Source of the DNA: Alviniconcha marisindica
Lineage: Eukaryota; Mollusca; Gastropoda; Provannidae
DNA: 64,000 bases
Reading direction: 5' to 3'
NCBI GenBank assembly: GCA_018857735.1
Contig: JABMCL010002720.1
Location: 452,501-516,500 of the forward strand
Below, in pieces: positions 1 through 20,006 of the stretch; within the stretch, counting starts at the first letter, position 1, and every line of letters begins with the position of its first letter. The notes below the pieces were generated by a model. The model ran no database searches. It worked only from the letters and a program-made list of their open reading frames with translations, and was not told where the DNA came from. Position numbers and translations under genes: made by a program.

Positions 1-4
1 CTAT

Positions 5-31
5 GGACGTTAAGCACCATGTTTACTTACT
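5..31 (+). repeat. 3' tail of a SINE cut by the window edge
   Basis: The first bases contain GTTAAGCACCATGTTTACTT, the same 3' end seen in the two complete SINE copies at 1,638-1,972 and 2,029-2,308. Only the tail is present, and the body would lie upstream of the window. A weaker reverse-oriented fragment of the same family's 3' half is visible near 1,397-1,430 (CCACAGAAACCGTAGGCTTG, then TTAGGGACGGG). Confidence 0.6.
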
Positions 32-359
32 GTAATTATAGAAAACATCCTGCTAACCATAGGTTTCGAAGCTTTTCATGTACAACTGTTTCTTTATCGT
101 AAAGTTTTGTCGTCGATGAGACTAAACTTTGTAGGAATACTGACACAAACCTAGCTGGATAATGACATAAATTATCAGTTGGACCAAAACCTAAAACACC
201 CAAGTGTGCCAGGTTTTGGTCCCAACGATGACACATCTCATTATCATGCTAGGTTTGTGTCACAATGACATGATACGCCGTATCCATACTGTTAGAATTC
301 TATATTTACTACCTAATTCAGTCATCCTACCCTTTCAGGGGCTCTCCCTCATCGGATCC

Positions 360-600
360 TTTACCCTGTGGGAGCGGGAATAACTAAGCTGCAGAGCGGC
401 GCGGACTCGTGGCCAAAAGGTCGCGGGTTCGAGTCGCGACAGGGGAATTCCGACTCCTCTCCGGGGTCAGTTTACGTGTGCTGACTCTCATTTCGGTAAC
501 CGTTCCAGCCCCGTGTTATCGCAGTAGCACGTAAAAGATCCCGGTCGTTTTGCCAGAAGTGCAGGTCAGTTACAGGTAAATACTGACACACGACCCTATG
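360..600 (+). repeat. tRNA-derived SINE (degenerate copy)
   Basis: A pol III B-box-like motif GGGTTCGAGTC lies near 425-435. It is followed by a domain of about 75 bp (about 480-555) containing GCAGTAGCACGTAAAAGATC. The same domain occurs in reverse in the SINE at 35,752-36,234. A tRNA-like head joined to a conserved central domain is the known layout of molluscan SINE families. The A-box region is poorly conserved and the 3' boundary is not clear. No target-site duplication was found. Confidence 0.6.
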
Positions 601-839
601 TGTGTTGCCGCGACTGAGTGAAGTGACACAGTAAACTGGTGCAGCCTATGGTGTGCACACAACATGTGCCGAGGCGGGAGCAGTTTCAGGCGGCAACCAA
701 CCAGAGCCGTAAGTAGGCTACACCACTCATTGTGGATATTCAAAAACGCGCCGTGCCACGACTGAAAAACTACACGCTCACTCTTTCTGAGTCGCATACG
801 ACTACTATGGCACAGTGGGTCTGCTCGGTAGCAGAGAAT

Positions 840-933
840 AGCGTGTGTGTCAGTGTGTGTGTGTGTGTGTGTCAGTGTGTGTGTGTTGTCAGTGTGTGTG
901 TGGTGTGTCAGTGTGTGTGTGTGTGTGTGTGTG

Positions 934-967
<34 letters not shown>

Positions 968-1032
968 TGGTTGTGTGTGTGTGGTTGTGTGTGTGAGTGG
1001 TGTGGGGGGGTGGGGGGGGGGGGGGGGGGGGG
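840..1032 (+). repeat. imperfect GT microsatellite ending in a G run
   Basis: (GT)n is interrupted by CA and GG steps from 840 to about 1,005 and is followed by a G run at 1,012-1,032. The histidine/threonine-rich reading frames here on the minus strand are products of the repeat, not genes. Confidence 0.95.
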
Positions 1033-1637
1033 AGGGCAAGCGCCTGTCTGTGTATGTGAGTGAGTGAGTAGTGTGTTTGCTGTACCCATCTATTTTCATT
1101 TTTTCCTCTAGCTTTTGTTTTGGTTAATGATCTTTTTTCTGGTTTCTCGTTGGTTTTCGTTTTGGAAATGCGTACGATTTTGTTTCTGTTTTTGTTCGTT
1201 TCTTTTTGTGGTATGCACTTGTATTTTATGAGTTTACTGCCGTGTCTTACCAAATGTTCTTTCACTGATGTTCTTTCATGTACTTCATGAAATAAACTAC
1301 TTGACTTGCTAATGAGCTGCCACTGTGAAACGCTTAAGGCCGCCGCAGACACTGACGACACACCACGTCACGCAACTTTGGTTGAGTGTTACTTTACATC
1401 CACAGAAACCGTAGGCTTGTTAGGGACGGGAGCCCAGGACGGCCACCTCGACTTTCACACAGCTCCTGACCTCCGACAGTCGCGCAACAGCAACGCATCA
1501 AGCTTTCTGTGGAGCGGCTCTGCGTGCGAGATCAAAGCCACGCCACATAACGGTGCCTGGCTCCTGTTCTCAAAGGAGAACTTGCAGGTCAACGCGGGCG
1601 TACACGACGGCGGATCGCGCGTAGCTCTCCGATTAAG

Positions 1638-1972
1638 TAAGTAAACATGGTGCTTAACGTCCACAGAAACCGTACGGCTTATTAGGGACGGGGAGAAGGG
1701 GGTATGGAGGTGGGGACGGGGGGGGGGGGGGGGGGGGGGGGGGAGGTAGGTTATTACTATCGCTACACTGTTACCACCAGAATGATTCCTGCATTAAGAT
1801 GGGCAGCGATGAGAGTCGTTTTAATGTTTCAGTTGGAAGTGATGAACAAAGTCACAAGACAGTGTCCACAAACCACAAACCTTTTTGAAGAGAAAGGAGA
1901 GCCGAAGCGGTATCGAACCGAGGTACTTCCGCTTACCAGCCTAACGCCGTACCGCTAGGCCAAGCCGGCTCA
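1638..1972 (-). repeat. tRNA-derived SINE with perfect 13-bp target-site duplication
   Basis: Read on the minus strand, the element starts with a tRNA-like head (GAGCCGGCTTGGCCTAGCGG, then a B box GGTTCGATACC). It ends in a tail containing GTTAAGCACCATGTTTACTT. It is flanked by identical CTCTCCGATTAAG at 1,625-1,637 and 1,973-1,985, which is the signature of a LINE-mobilised insertion. A G run at 1,720-1,743 has expanded inside it. A second copy in the opposite orientation starts 56 bp away. Confidence 0.8.
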
Positions 1973-2028
1973 CTCTCCGATTAAGAAATGACGAGACTAT
2001 TTAATAGACGTATTAAAACCGAGAAATG

Positions 2029-2308
2029 TGAGCCGGTTTGGCCTAGCGGTAAGGCGTTAGACTGGTAAGCAGAAGGACCTCGGTTCGAATCCGCTTCGGC
2101 TCTCCTTTCCATTCAAAAGTTGTGGCCTGTGGACACTGTCTTGTGACTTTGTCCCTCACAATTAATGAAACATTAAAATGGCTCTCACCACTGCAGGAGT
2201 CATTCTGGTGGGGACAGTGTAGCAATAGGTCTCCCTCTTTCCACACTTCCATAACCCCTTACCCCCGTCCCTAATAAGCCGTACGTTAAGCACCATGTTT
2301 ACTTACTG
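2029..2308 (+). repeat. tRNA-derived SINE, opposite orientation to its neighbour
   Basis: This is the same family as the copy at 1,638-1,972. The head has an A-box-like TGGCCTAGCGG and a B box GGTTCGAATCC. The 3' end again is GTTAAGCACCATGTTTACTT. With its neighbour it forms a head-to-head inverted pair separated by 56 bp, so the locus can fold into a long hairpin. I found no clear target-site duplication for this copy. The tRNA-like head has a mismatched anticodon stem and is not a functional tRNA. Confidence 0.75.
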
Positions 2309-3018
2309 GGATATAGACTTATATATAGGAAAATGATAAAAACCCTGTAAACAGCCACTTTTCAATCTGATACGACTCTTAATACGGCACATAGCACTTT
2401 TTGTATTGACTGTATCGGATGCACTTTTTGCAATGACTGTATTGGATGTAGGAGGGTTGAACACCCGAAAGTAAAAAAGAACGCTAAATTTAATAGGACA
2501 ACACGAAACATGCGGGTATTTTTCAGAGTAGCCCGGCCACTTTTACAAGCAAGAGACAGATAAATGACGATCAATAAAAATCGTCTAGTCTGGTTACAGT
2601 TGGTGCCTTAATCTCTCCAGTGCGTTCAGTGAAGCGCGTCTTCACCAACTGAGACTACAGGTAAACAGTTTTCATTTACTGTCGTTTATCCGTACAACTG
2701 TCTAAACAGTTAATAAGACTTACTTGATCTTATTTCAGAACAGTAGCAGTCAACTTTGTTTTCAGATTATTTGGATTGTGTTTACTTTAGCCGTCACACA
2801 ATTCTAGGCTTTATGCTGTATAATTCCAACCGAACTTAGAACCATCCTCATCGATCCTCTTCCGCATGTTAATCGTACCTCCCGTTCTTACAGCCATCGC
2901 TCCTCTTACGGAAAGTACTCTCTCTCTCTCACCTCGCCCCGATATAACCGTAATGGTTGACTGGGCGTAAAACACCAAGTTACTTACTTACTCTCTCTCT
3001 CACACACACACACACACA

Positions 3019-3063
<45 letters not shown>

Positions 3064-3080
3064 ACACACACTCTCTCTCT
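2309..3080. other. intergenic, with a SINE tail fragment and CT/CA microsatellites
   Basis: No gene is visible. At about 2,936-2,989 lies a tail fragment (GACTGGGCGTAAAACACCAA followed by ACTT repeats) also found at 44,601-44,664. It runs into CT and CA repeats at 2,990-3,080. A 20-bp near-duplication (ATCGGATGCACTTTTTG / ATTGGATGTAGG) occurs near 2,410-2,450. Confidence 0.6.
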
Positions 3081-11221
<8,141 letters not shown>

Positions 11222-11299
11222 TGTGTGCGTGTGTGCGTGTATGCGTATATGTGCTTGCGTGTGTGTGCGTGTGCATGAGTATATGCATGTATGTGTATG

Positions 11300-13208
11300 T
11301 GTGAACCTGGCCCAATTTTAGGTGGTTACAATAAAATAGAATAAAATGAACTGAACATAACATTAGTGCCTCTCTTTTTCTTCAGACATTATTTCAAAAA
11401 TTTTCTCTGAATTGCCAAGTCTTAATCTTGGAAGTTAATGGCCTTGATAATTAAATCCATACAATGCAACAGTCCAACAACTAACATGTGTAATTTCAAT
11501 GCCAGAGAGTGTGAAAAAATGGCCAATCATCTGAAGTAAACATTTCAGAACCATCATGCATGACCCCAATCTGAGCAGGTTAGAGTGAGACATGTATGTA
11601 CAGATGCACAAACTGGCTTCAAAAACTACACTGTGTGTGTCTTCACAAGTCTAGGAGAGAAAAAAACAAAACAAACTAATTCACAGAGATAAATCAAACA
11701 GCAGCAGTAACAGATGAATCTCTGGTTATTGAAGTTTTCAACGCAGTCCTGAGTACAAGCTGTGGTAACAGCTTTGAGTAAAAACAATATTACAGTATCA
11801 AGTGATTATTAGGATGTTCAGCTGCATTGCAGCTGGCCTAACTTGGTGCTCAGAGAGGCATTAAGCAATACAAGGCAAATTAACATAACAAAAAAACACA
11901 AAAAAACATCACTATAAACCTTGGCGTCTATTATCTGCCAGCATAAAAAAAAGTCTTCAAAATCCTCAAACACAAAACATCCTTAATGGTATTACACCTA
12001 AAAAAAGCGCAGAGTATTTTTCACTGAGATTATTAACCCAATAATGTTATGCACCATTTGTATTATCTCAGGACTTTCTCGTTCTTTTTTCCTTGAGTCA
12101 GACTGAGGGACTCATGAATTTTGATAAATATGTAATACAATGTGTGTGAAGCTGAAATGGATTTAAACCCCACAAAAAAATTCATTAAAAAAAATCAACC
12201 CATAACACAAAAAGAGAGAGAAAGAGAAAAAGTCTAAGTAGCTGCAATGAAAAAGAGCCATCTTAATGCACAAACATATATTTACTAATGTCAACAAGAA
12301 ATACAAATGGCCTTATAATCCCATCTTCATTTGATTGTGCTTCATGAAACACACGCACACACATTAACACTAAATGAGTATTCTCTCAAGCACACCCACA
12401 CCAATTCATCAACATTCTTTCCAGACTATGAGCTAGCTCACACAGTACAGAGCCACACTCCAAGTCCAACAGGTCACGTCCAACAGATTCTCTCCCTTGC
12501 ACAGTAGCCTTCTGCAGAGTCCCGCTGCTTGCAGTGTGGGAGTGCAGCTGGTGGGTGGGTGAAGAACAAAGAAACAGCATAAAAGCAAACACTCTCTAAC
12601 ATTTTTAGCTGTTGTGTGCTACCAAAAGCGCAATGCATCAAGTGTGGCTGAAAACTTCAGGTACACTGATCGCTCATTATCACTTAAGTTCATCCAGATG
12701 CTAATCAAAAATACATTGGCTAACAAATCGCTGACAAGGGAAAATACACAAAATGAACTGACATGATCTGCAAATAGGTATAAAGTAAACTGGGTGCCAT
12801 TCCTCAAGGTATGAAAAAGACTTACAATAAACTAGGTAACTACTAACATGCACAGGAGTAAATATCTCTAACAACAACAAACAAAACAAAAAAAAGCACA
12901 AAAAAAGCAAAGATTTTAATCCACAACTCTGTGAAGAGACTGGAATGGGGAGCAATTCTGATAATAAAATTACCATTCCCCATCCAGTCGATGTGAATGA
13001 AGAAAACTGGAACAAGTGTCGGACAAACTTGATGAACATGTACTAGTTCAAAAGATCGAAATCATACACACCTGCTCTGGAAGAAGGAGTAAAAAGAGTC
13101 TGAACGTCAATCATCAAAAACTCACACAATCAAATACACACTCTGCACCAGATCAACAACATAATTCATGATAAAAAGGACTTGATCAAATGGCTTCATC
13201 ACTCTGTC
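11300..13208. other. intergenic sequence, nothing recognised
   Basis: AT-rich sequence with A-rich short tracts. The open frames here are short and lack any recognisable domain. No SINE or terminal inverted repeat was noticed. Confidence 0.5.
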
Positions 13209-13325
<117 letters not shown>

Positions 13326-16290
13326 CCCAGACAAAAGGCTTGCTGAGAAAGTCAAATGGCTGTACTGTACATGACTAAGAAGATCAAGTTTAAGTTAGGA
13401 TCTACAGAAAAAAATGCTTGAATGCTTGTAAAATGTAAAAAAAAGACCCACCACCCAACCAACAGTGTGAATGGCTGGTGCAGTGATATGGTGAGCAACT
13501 GACACCAAACAATCGTGTGGTCATGCAATAAACACTTATGTGGTCAGATTTGTTTTCGTGAGCCATGATTTTTTCTTTTTTTTAACACCCTTTGTTTCTT
13601 CTTGCCTGCATGATCATACATCAATGCAATTACCAAGTCTGTGGGTCTGCAAGGACCGCAAAACAAACAAAACAACTTTCTTGATGACAGGCCTTAAACT
13701 TCTCCTTCTGACAGCTTCACAAAAATCCTCTTAAAATGTTATGTACAAGCAGGGCAATAGAGGCTACATTCTGGCAGCTACTAATGGAGATGAATTTTGT
13801 GTAGTGTACACAAAGAAAAGAAAGAAAAAAGGAAAAAAGTCATGTCAACACCAACACTACATTAATTTAATTAGACAAGAGATCAAGCTAAGGACTTTGC
13901 GTGCTAATGTGTATCAAATTAAAAGAACAGCCCCCCCCCCCCCCCCCAACAAAAAAAACACACACACAGAATTTCTATGTTAAAGAGTGCTACAAGGTGG
14001 AAGTACAAGTCTCTCTCGGGGACACAGGGGCGTAATTACACATGACATACTTCTGGGTGACAGAAGACAACAACAAAACATGCCTGCACAGTGCTCAGCT
14101 CTGAGGATAACAGCCTCTACCCCCTTTGCTCATCCCCCCCCCCCCCCCCCCACTCCCCATCTCATATCATTAAGTAGCTTGCTTCACTTAGGTCTGTGAG
14201 GATCAATACTGCAGGAGGCAAGCACAGACACTGTTCAAAGCAAACACTGCATATATATAGACAAAAGGGCTGGTACATTTCCATTCCCTTCCTTGCCTGC
14301 ATTTCTCTTCTCTGGGATAGATTCTGTCTCCCCTGTTTCTCAGTCCCAAGTCTGTCCACATCCTAAGACAACAGACCACAAATTCCCGTATCTTCCAAGA
14401 GACCATCCTTCTGAACAATGCAGATTTAGATATTATGCTAGATGTTTGCAAACAGACTTTTCATTTGTCTTTGCCCTGCTCATGTATTTCACTTTGTTTG
14501 GGGGGGCCAAAAGGCTTGAACACTTGCCACATGGCACCAGACACAACACATCCCATCCCAGTGCATATTATCCTGAAATGTACATTGACATTTTTTGTTG
14601 CCCTGAGTCTTTCATGGAAAAAACACACACATCCACACATGCACACACACACACCCGCACACACCCACACCCACACAAAAAAAAATCAACAGGAAATTGC
14701 ATAAAGTCACAGATCATCCCTTCTAACAACAACAGTCTGTTAAGTCCCTCCATAGGCTCGGTGATGCTTGCTTTCCGTGGGAAGCTGTTGGAAGCAGAGA
14801 TGAAGAAGAAAGCAAAAAACAACAGTCGACAAATCTGAACAGAGAAGATGAGGCAGCAAGTCACTGAGCTGCTTGTCAGAGGGTCGCCTTGGCAGCCATG
14901 ACAGCTCCACGATTTCACTGTGTGTGCCATATGGCCACCATGAAAGACTTGTTAAAATGTCCAAGTTCTGCCTATCATGGCAGGCTCAGACCAGACAAAC
15001 AACAAACGAATGCAATCCTCCTGAACATTAAAAACAGCCTTGACACCACGGCCAGGGCGAAGACAGTTCGAGCCGATCCAATCGTTGTAGGCCAGTAAGA
15101 CCGAGGAAGAGATGAAGAATCAGGTAAAAGCCTCACTGCGACACGAGTTTTTAAGTTGTAGCTACCACAAATGTAATGTGTTCACTGGATGCATACATCA
15201 CATATCCTGTGTTACCGCAAAGAGAAAAAAGACCTAGAGTAGTCAACTAGAGAAGAAAAGGCTTAATATGAAAGAAATGCACATATCTACTCCGTACTTG
15301 ACTAAAGGTATGGACCACCAAACCGCTACAGATGAGTGGCTGACGTTTGTGGTTGACATAACTAAGCCACAGTCTATCCACCCCACGGTCATCTCCATGG
15401 ACACCAAGGCCAAACAACTGGTTGTTAGCGATGCACTGGTTGTTGGCAATATGCATGGTAACAGCCTTACTGTTGATTCCCATGACTGTGCACATATTTG
15501 TCAAGATCAGGCCACTCTACACACAGAGGCTGGACAACACCTACACGAAGGACATGGATGACGTTGGACACTTTGAAGGCGGCAGCAGCAGCACAGTAGA
15601 GCTGATCAGTGAGGTTGTAGAGAAGCCTTTGAGGTGAAGTGAGGCCTCAGCTGTTGAGGTGAAGCTGCAAGGTGTCAGCAATCGTATGACAGTCCATCAT
15701 CAACCTGATTGACTGCACCCTCAACTCCATTTAAGCTCAGCAGTACGTCAATCTGACCAGTATCTGAAACATTTTTTAAACGTACAATGAATATCCATCC
15801 AAAGCCAACTTCAAATTCAAGAACAAATTCCTTAGAAGCAAAAGGCTGGGAATTAGCAGTGCAAAAAGACAAGAACTTTAACCAAAGTGTGAAAATCTGG
15901 TGTAATATCTTAAGTTAAATCATCTCTGATCTGGAAGAAGAAACACCCCCTGGGGAACTTTTCAAATGGTTTTGAACATCACCCCAAGGACCATTCCACC
16001 ACCCAATATGTCCCCATGGAGCCATCCCCCTTAAGTATGTCCTGTTTGCACCCCCCCCCCCCCTCAGAAAAGAAAAAAAGAAACCTCACAAAAACACCGA
16101 AGGTTTACCACCTTGCATGGCAAAAATACCCCCCACCCCCCCACATTATAGTGTGCCAAATGATACTGTAACTAAGTTACTGCATTTTTCTCAGAATAAT
16201 TATTAGTGCATGACCCACTTTCTCTGAATTAGTCAATATTACTTTATCAATTATTATACTTTGTTGCAAAGAGATAAGTACTGCAGAAAA
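13326..16290. other. intergenic, with two segments of higher CpG content
   Basis: C runs lie at 13,931-13,947, 14,136-14,151 and 16,051-16,063. Two segments, about 14,885-15,110 and 15,280-15,670, have more CpG and longer open frames on both strands than the surroundings. On the minus strand, part of the first could read as a hydrophobic segment. They might be exons of an unidentified gene or a decayed transposon, but I cannot join them into a reading frame with splice sites and do not annotate a gene. Confidence 0.4.
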
Positions 16291-17198
16291 TGTAGAATGG
16301 ACAAACATTCAGTGAAGCTGGGAACCACTGCTGTGACCTTGAACCCGAATACAGCAATCCAATCTGTTCAAAGACACACTGGCTTATAATGAACTGATGA
16401 TGTACCATCAAATAGTCTGGTTACAGATGGATCAGCAGAAATTCTGATTGTGTCAGCACACACCATGACCTTGACCTTGTACATAATAAAGCAATCTTTT
16501 CATACAACATTCTGACTCATGGTAAGCAGCTTAAAAGGTTATCCAGATAAGCATTAATTGAAATTTTGAACCTTCATTGCGAGTGTGACCTTGAAATTTT
16601 GAACGTGCAGCAATACAATCTTTTCACACCACTCCGAGTTATATAAGCTATACAATGTAAACTGTAATGTAGCACACAACAATGTTTGGTTGCGAAAGGA
16701 TCAGCAGTTCAGAAGATGTAGTAGACAGCCATATTTTGATTATATAGATTTAATATCTGTAACATAAATATACTATGACTGTATGTGCCCTTGCTGCAAC
16801 CTTGACCATGATGATAGTAATCTTTTTGCAAGGTACTCTGGCATATGATGGTGCATCACAGTGCATCACAATGCCAAGTTAGGTTACAAAATTGGGGAAG
16901 GGATGGCTTGAGTTGGCAGCATTTCGAACTGAGAATGCAGGTACAATACTGACACAATGCATGTTTGAGTCTCTGGTGTGCCAAGGGATTTTTCTCCCAG
17001 TGTCAACTTCCAGTGCAGACTGTCTTACAGTGTCCGTACAGCCCCTGTGTGCAATCCCATGCATCAACAACTCTGTGCATGTTAAAAATCCCGAACACTG
17101 GCATCCATACCATTGTATGGACATGAAAATACTGCACACACTGATAGAAATGGCCAGTGCTGCTTCTGCTCCAGAAGGCACAAAGAAGTACTAAAAAA

Positions 17199-17247
<49 letters not shown>

Positions 17248-17640
17248 AAATAAGTTTTTGTAGTCTCAAAGTCAAAGTGAAAGAGTATTGTCCAGACAAA
17301 CTTGAACTAGTTTAAGTTACTTTAACTAAAATTCTGGACCTTCACCAACACCCTGAACAAAACAATCAAATATTTTCACAGGACACTCCAGCTCATGATA
17401 ATTTACCATCAAGCTAAGTTTACTTGTGAAAGAATCAGTAGTTCAAAAGATATAGTACTAAAGTACAGTACTTGCACTGGTGGTAGAAAAAGTCGTATGG
17501 CGTCACTGTGACATTGCCTTAATGTTTGCATCACGCTCCAGCTCATGATGAAGAACCATCATCACAAGTTTGGTTACAAAAGGTTAAGCAATAACATATA
17601 TCCAGAAAAAACGCATACCTACATGGATGCATAGATTCAA
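16290..17640. repeat. degenerate ~150-190-bp repeat field
   Basis: Recurrent blocks share phrases such as TGACCTTGACCTTG, CAAGTTTGGTTACAAAAGG and AGCAGTTCAGAAGAT, for example near 16,421, 16,685, 16,875, 17,412 and 17,565. The blocks are diverged and broken by other sequence, including an AT microsatellite at 17,203-17,244. The same family fills 21,890-24,130. No protein-coding content is visible. Confidence 0.7.
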
Positions 17641-17752
17641 TCAAGTCGATGATTCCAACATACACCCACCACCACACCAACACCAACTTCTTTATGGACT
17701 GGAGGCATGCAAAAAAAGAAATGGGAACTTCTTTGTGAATATATTATATATA

Positions 17753-20006
17753 TGACTTAGTGCTAAAAGGTGCACAAAAGGGGGGTCCGATTTTTGACCG
17801 TCAATAAAATCCGTTTCAAACACTTTTGTCTTGTTGTTGCTTTGTGTGTGCGTTTATAATTGGTCAGTATCACAGTGGAAACAATATGAGCTCCAAATCT
17901 GGAGCAGCTGGAGAAATATTATTTTTTTTGAAAGTGAAAAGCGCCACGAAATTCGACCCCTGAAAACGGTCACGCTCACGGTGAGTGCTTTCGATGCCTT
18001 CATTCACATATATGACGAATCAAAACATTACCTCAGTCACCGATTTGCACAGAGAAGATATCGCTTTACACAGTGCATATAAAATCGATTATCACTAAGT
18101 TTTGTTTTTGGAGTTAGAGGCTCCGAAATATCCCTCGGTCAAACGTTATGTGTGTTGAAATGTTTCATGACCAGCATCCGCAGACAGTCTAGTGAACTAC
18201 GGACTTTCTCTTTCGTCAAAACTTTACTCCAGTCACTGTGGTACGTCACTACATCAGGCGCCAATGTTTTATTTTACTGCCAAATGTCTGGATAGTTTTT
18301 AAAATATATTTTGCCATTCTTCATAAAATTGTTGCAATAAATAACGTTCAACAACGTATTATATTAAACAAGCAAAAGGGAAAAAAATAAGTTTTGCGCT
18401 TTTGCACTACTTCCGTCAGCCATGTTATACATCCGGGTCATTTGCTTTTAGCATATGGCCGCATGGAAGAGACGTTCTGATATGCGAAAGGTGTGTGGTA
18501 ATATTTTTGAAGACCGTAACGTTCAACTTTATTTAAACGTTCATCAGAGATTTAGTCAAATCTTCTAGTTATACGATGATATTTATACTGGTATATGCCA
18601 AATCTTTTAAAAGTATCGAAATGTTAGCATACAGAGTGAGTTTTTGTTGCTATCAATCTAAAGTTTGTTCAGATGCTTTCGAAAATTTGTTTTCACCGAG
18701 TTTCTTACAACATAAGTGCGTGTTGAAATCGTAATGTGCGACAGCAGATTGGTTATAAACAGTATATTCTGATCGTACTCTTTACATTTTTTGCTTGCGC
18801 TTAACGCAGTTCGTTTTGTTTACAAACTACGTCTTCAAACAAATCATCATATATGGTAGACAATTCAAATTTACGCAGGTTAAAGACGTCAAGTTAGATG
18901 TTGAACATTACGATTACAACAGGAGCTGTGGAAATAATAACGTTCGACATAATTATAGTGATCATGCCTGCCTGCCTTCCAGAGTTCTAAAAATGTAAGG
19001 TGCTTATCTTAATAGCAGTATTCTTTGGCTGTGATTTTTTTAGTAATATTTATTACGATTTTTTCTATTTATTATTATTATTCTTTCACTTTGAAGTTAA
19101 CTGTTCAACTATTTTTGTCCTAGGCACCCGAGTCAACATGACCAAGAAACGCATGGATGACAGGTTGCGCGTGTGTTTTCCTGTGACACCCAAAAGCAGC
19201 AAAAGTTGCACTCACTCTTACTTGCTCCATTTTCTCTTACAAAACACTTACTTGTTTGTTAAATAATAAGTATTATTTATTTTGTTATGAAAAACAGAGT
19301 ACCATGTCGTCTGTTTAACATTATGCTATCCACTACAACAAAATTAATGCAGCAAAAACTGTTCACATGGAAATAGTTATGTGTCTTTATACTCTACAGT
19401 AATAAAGTTACTGATTTATCATTTTCATCAAGAAACAAACAGCATTGTACATCTTGTTGAAATAGTAATGTACGACATATTTCTTACATCATTTGCTGTT
19501 TATGTCAAGAAAGCTTAAATTTGAGGAAAAAAATCATCAAATCTTTCTTGTCACATATTGTTCTATTAAAGAATAACTGTTTATGTTTCAAAATGTGTTG
19601 CTTTTTATTCATTTAAAATGTTCAAGGTTGGCTGTATGTTGAACGTTATGTATTGCAACAAACTATGCGTAGCATGCTGTTCTGTGTGACACAGAACAAC
19701 AACAGTTTACTTGGTAATACTCATGTGGATCACATCTTGTAAGATCAGTTGGGTTTTCACAGTTAACTGCATGATTAGCAGCACAGTGATGTGGGCTTGT
19801 TGTAATGTGTAATGTTCAACATCTTGTCACAAATCACACTGAAAGTTTAATTTCTCAGGAACGAGGAGCAACACTGCCTTCTCCCTTCACTGGTGGATGA
19901 CTTCACATGTGTTCATTCAAAAAATGCATTACTCACTCACATCCTGTCAACTTTATTTTCTAGTACCTCTGTCCTCTTTTCTTGCGCACCTTTTGGCACT
20001 AAGTCA
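17753..20006. mobile_element. non-autonomous TIR element, copy A
   Basis: The ends are inverted copies of TGACTTAGTGCCAAAAGG (left with one T-for-C change), about 25 bp each, and both ends are flanked by TA. Length is 2,254 bp. A second copy, similar at roughly nine of ten bases by eye, lies at 35,746-38,511. TA flanks would suit a Tc1/mariner-type target-site duplication, but the class is not proven. No transposase frame is present. Two interior stretches look like exons: ATGGCCGCATGG to AAG before GTGTGTGG (about 18,452-18,490), and a stretch after TTTTTGTCCTAG at 19,123 that reads into MTKKRMDDRLRVCF. Confidence 0.8.

Noticed and set aside
570..1361. 263-codon minus-strand frame
   Set aside because: Its core is a translated GT microsatellite and G run (His/Thr and Pro tracts), with no recognisable protein on either side.
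2029..2105. Possible tRNA gene
   Set aside because: The A and B boxes are present but the anticodon stem is mismatched and the sequence continues into a SINE body and tail. It is a tRNA-derived SINE head. The same applies to the head at 36,165-36,234.
14889..15670. Possible exons in CpG-richer segments near 15 kb
   Set aside because: Hydrophobic readings exist on the minus strand, but stops interrupt every frame and no consistent splice sites join them. I could not identify a family.
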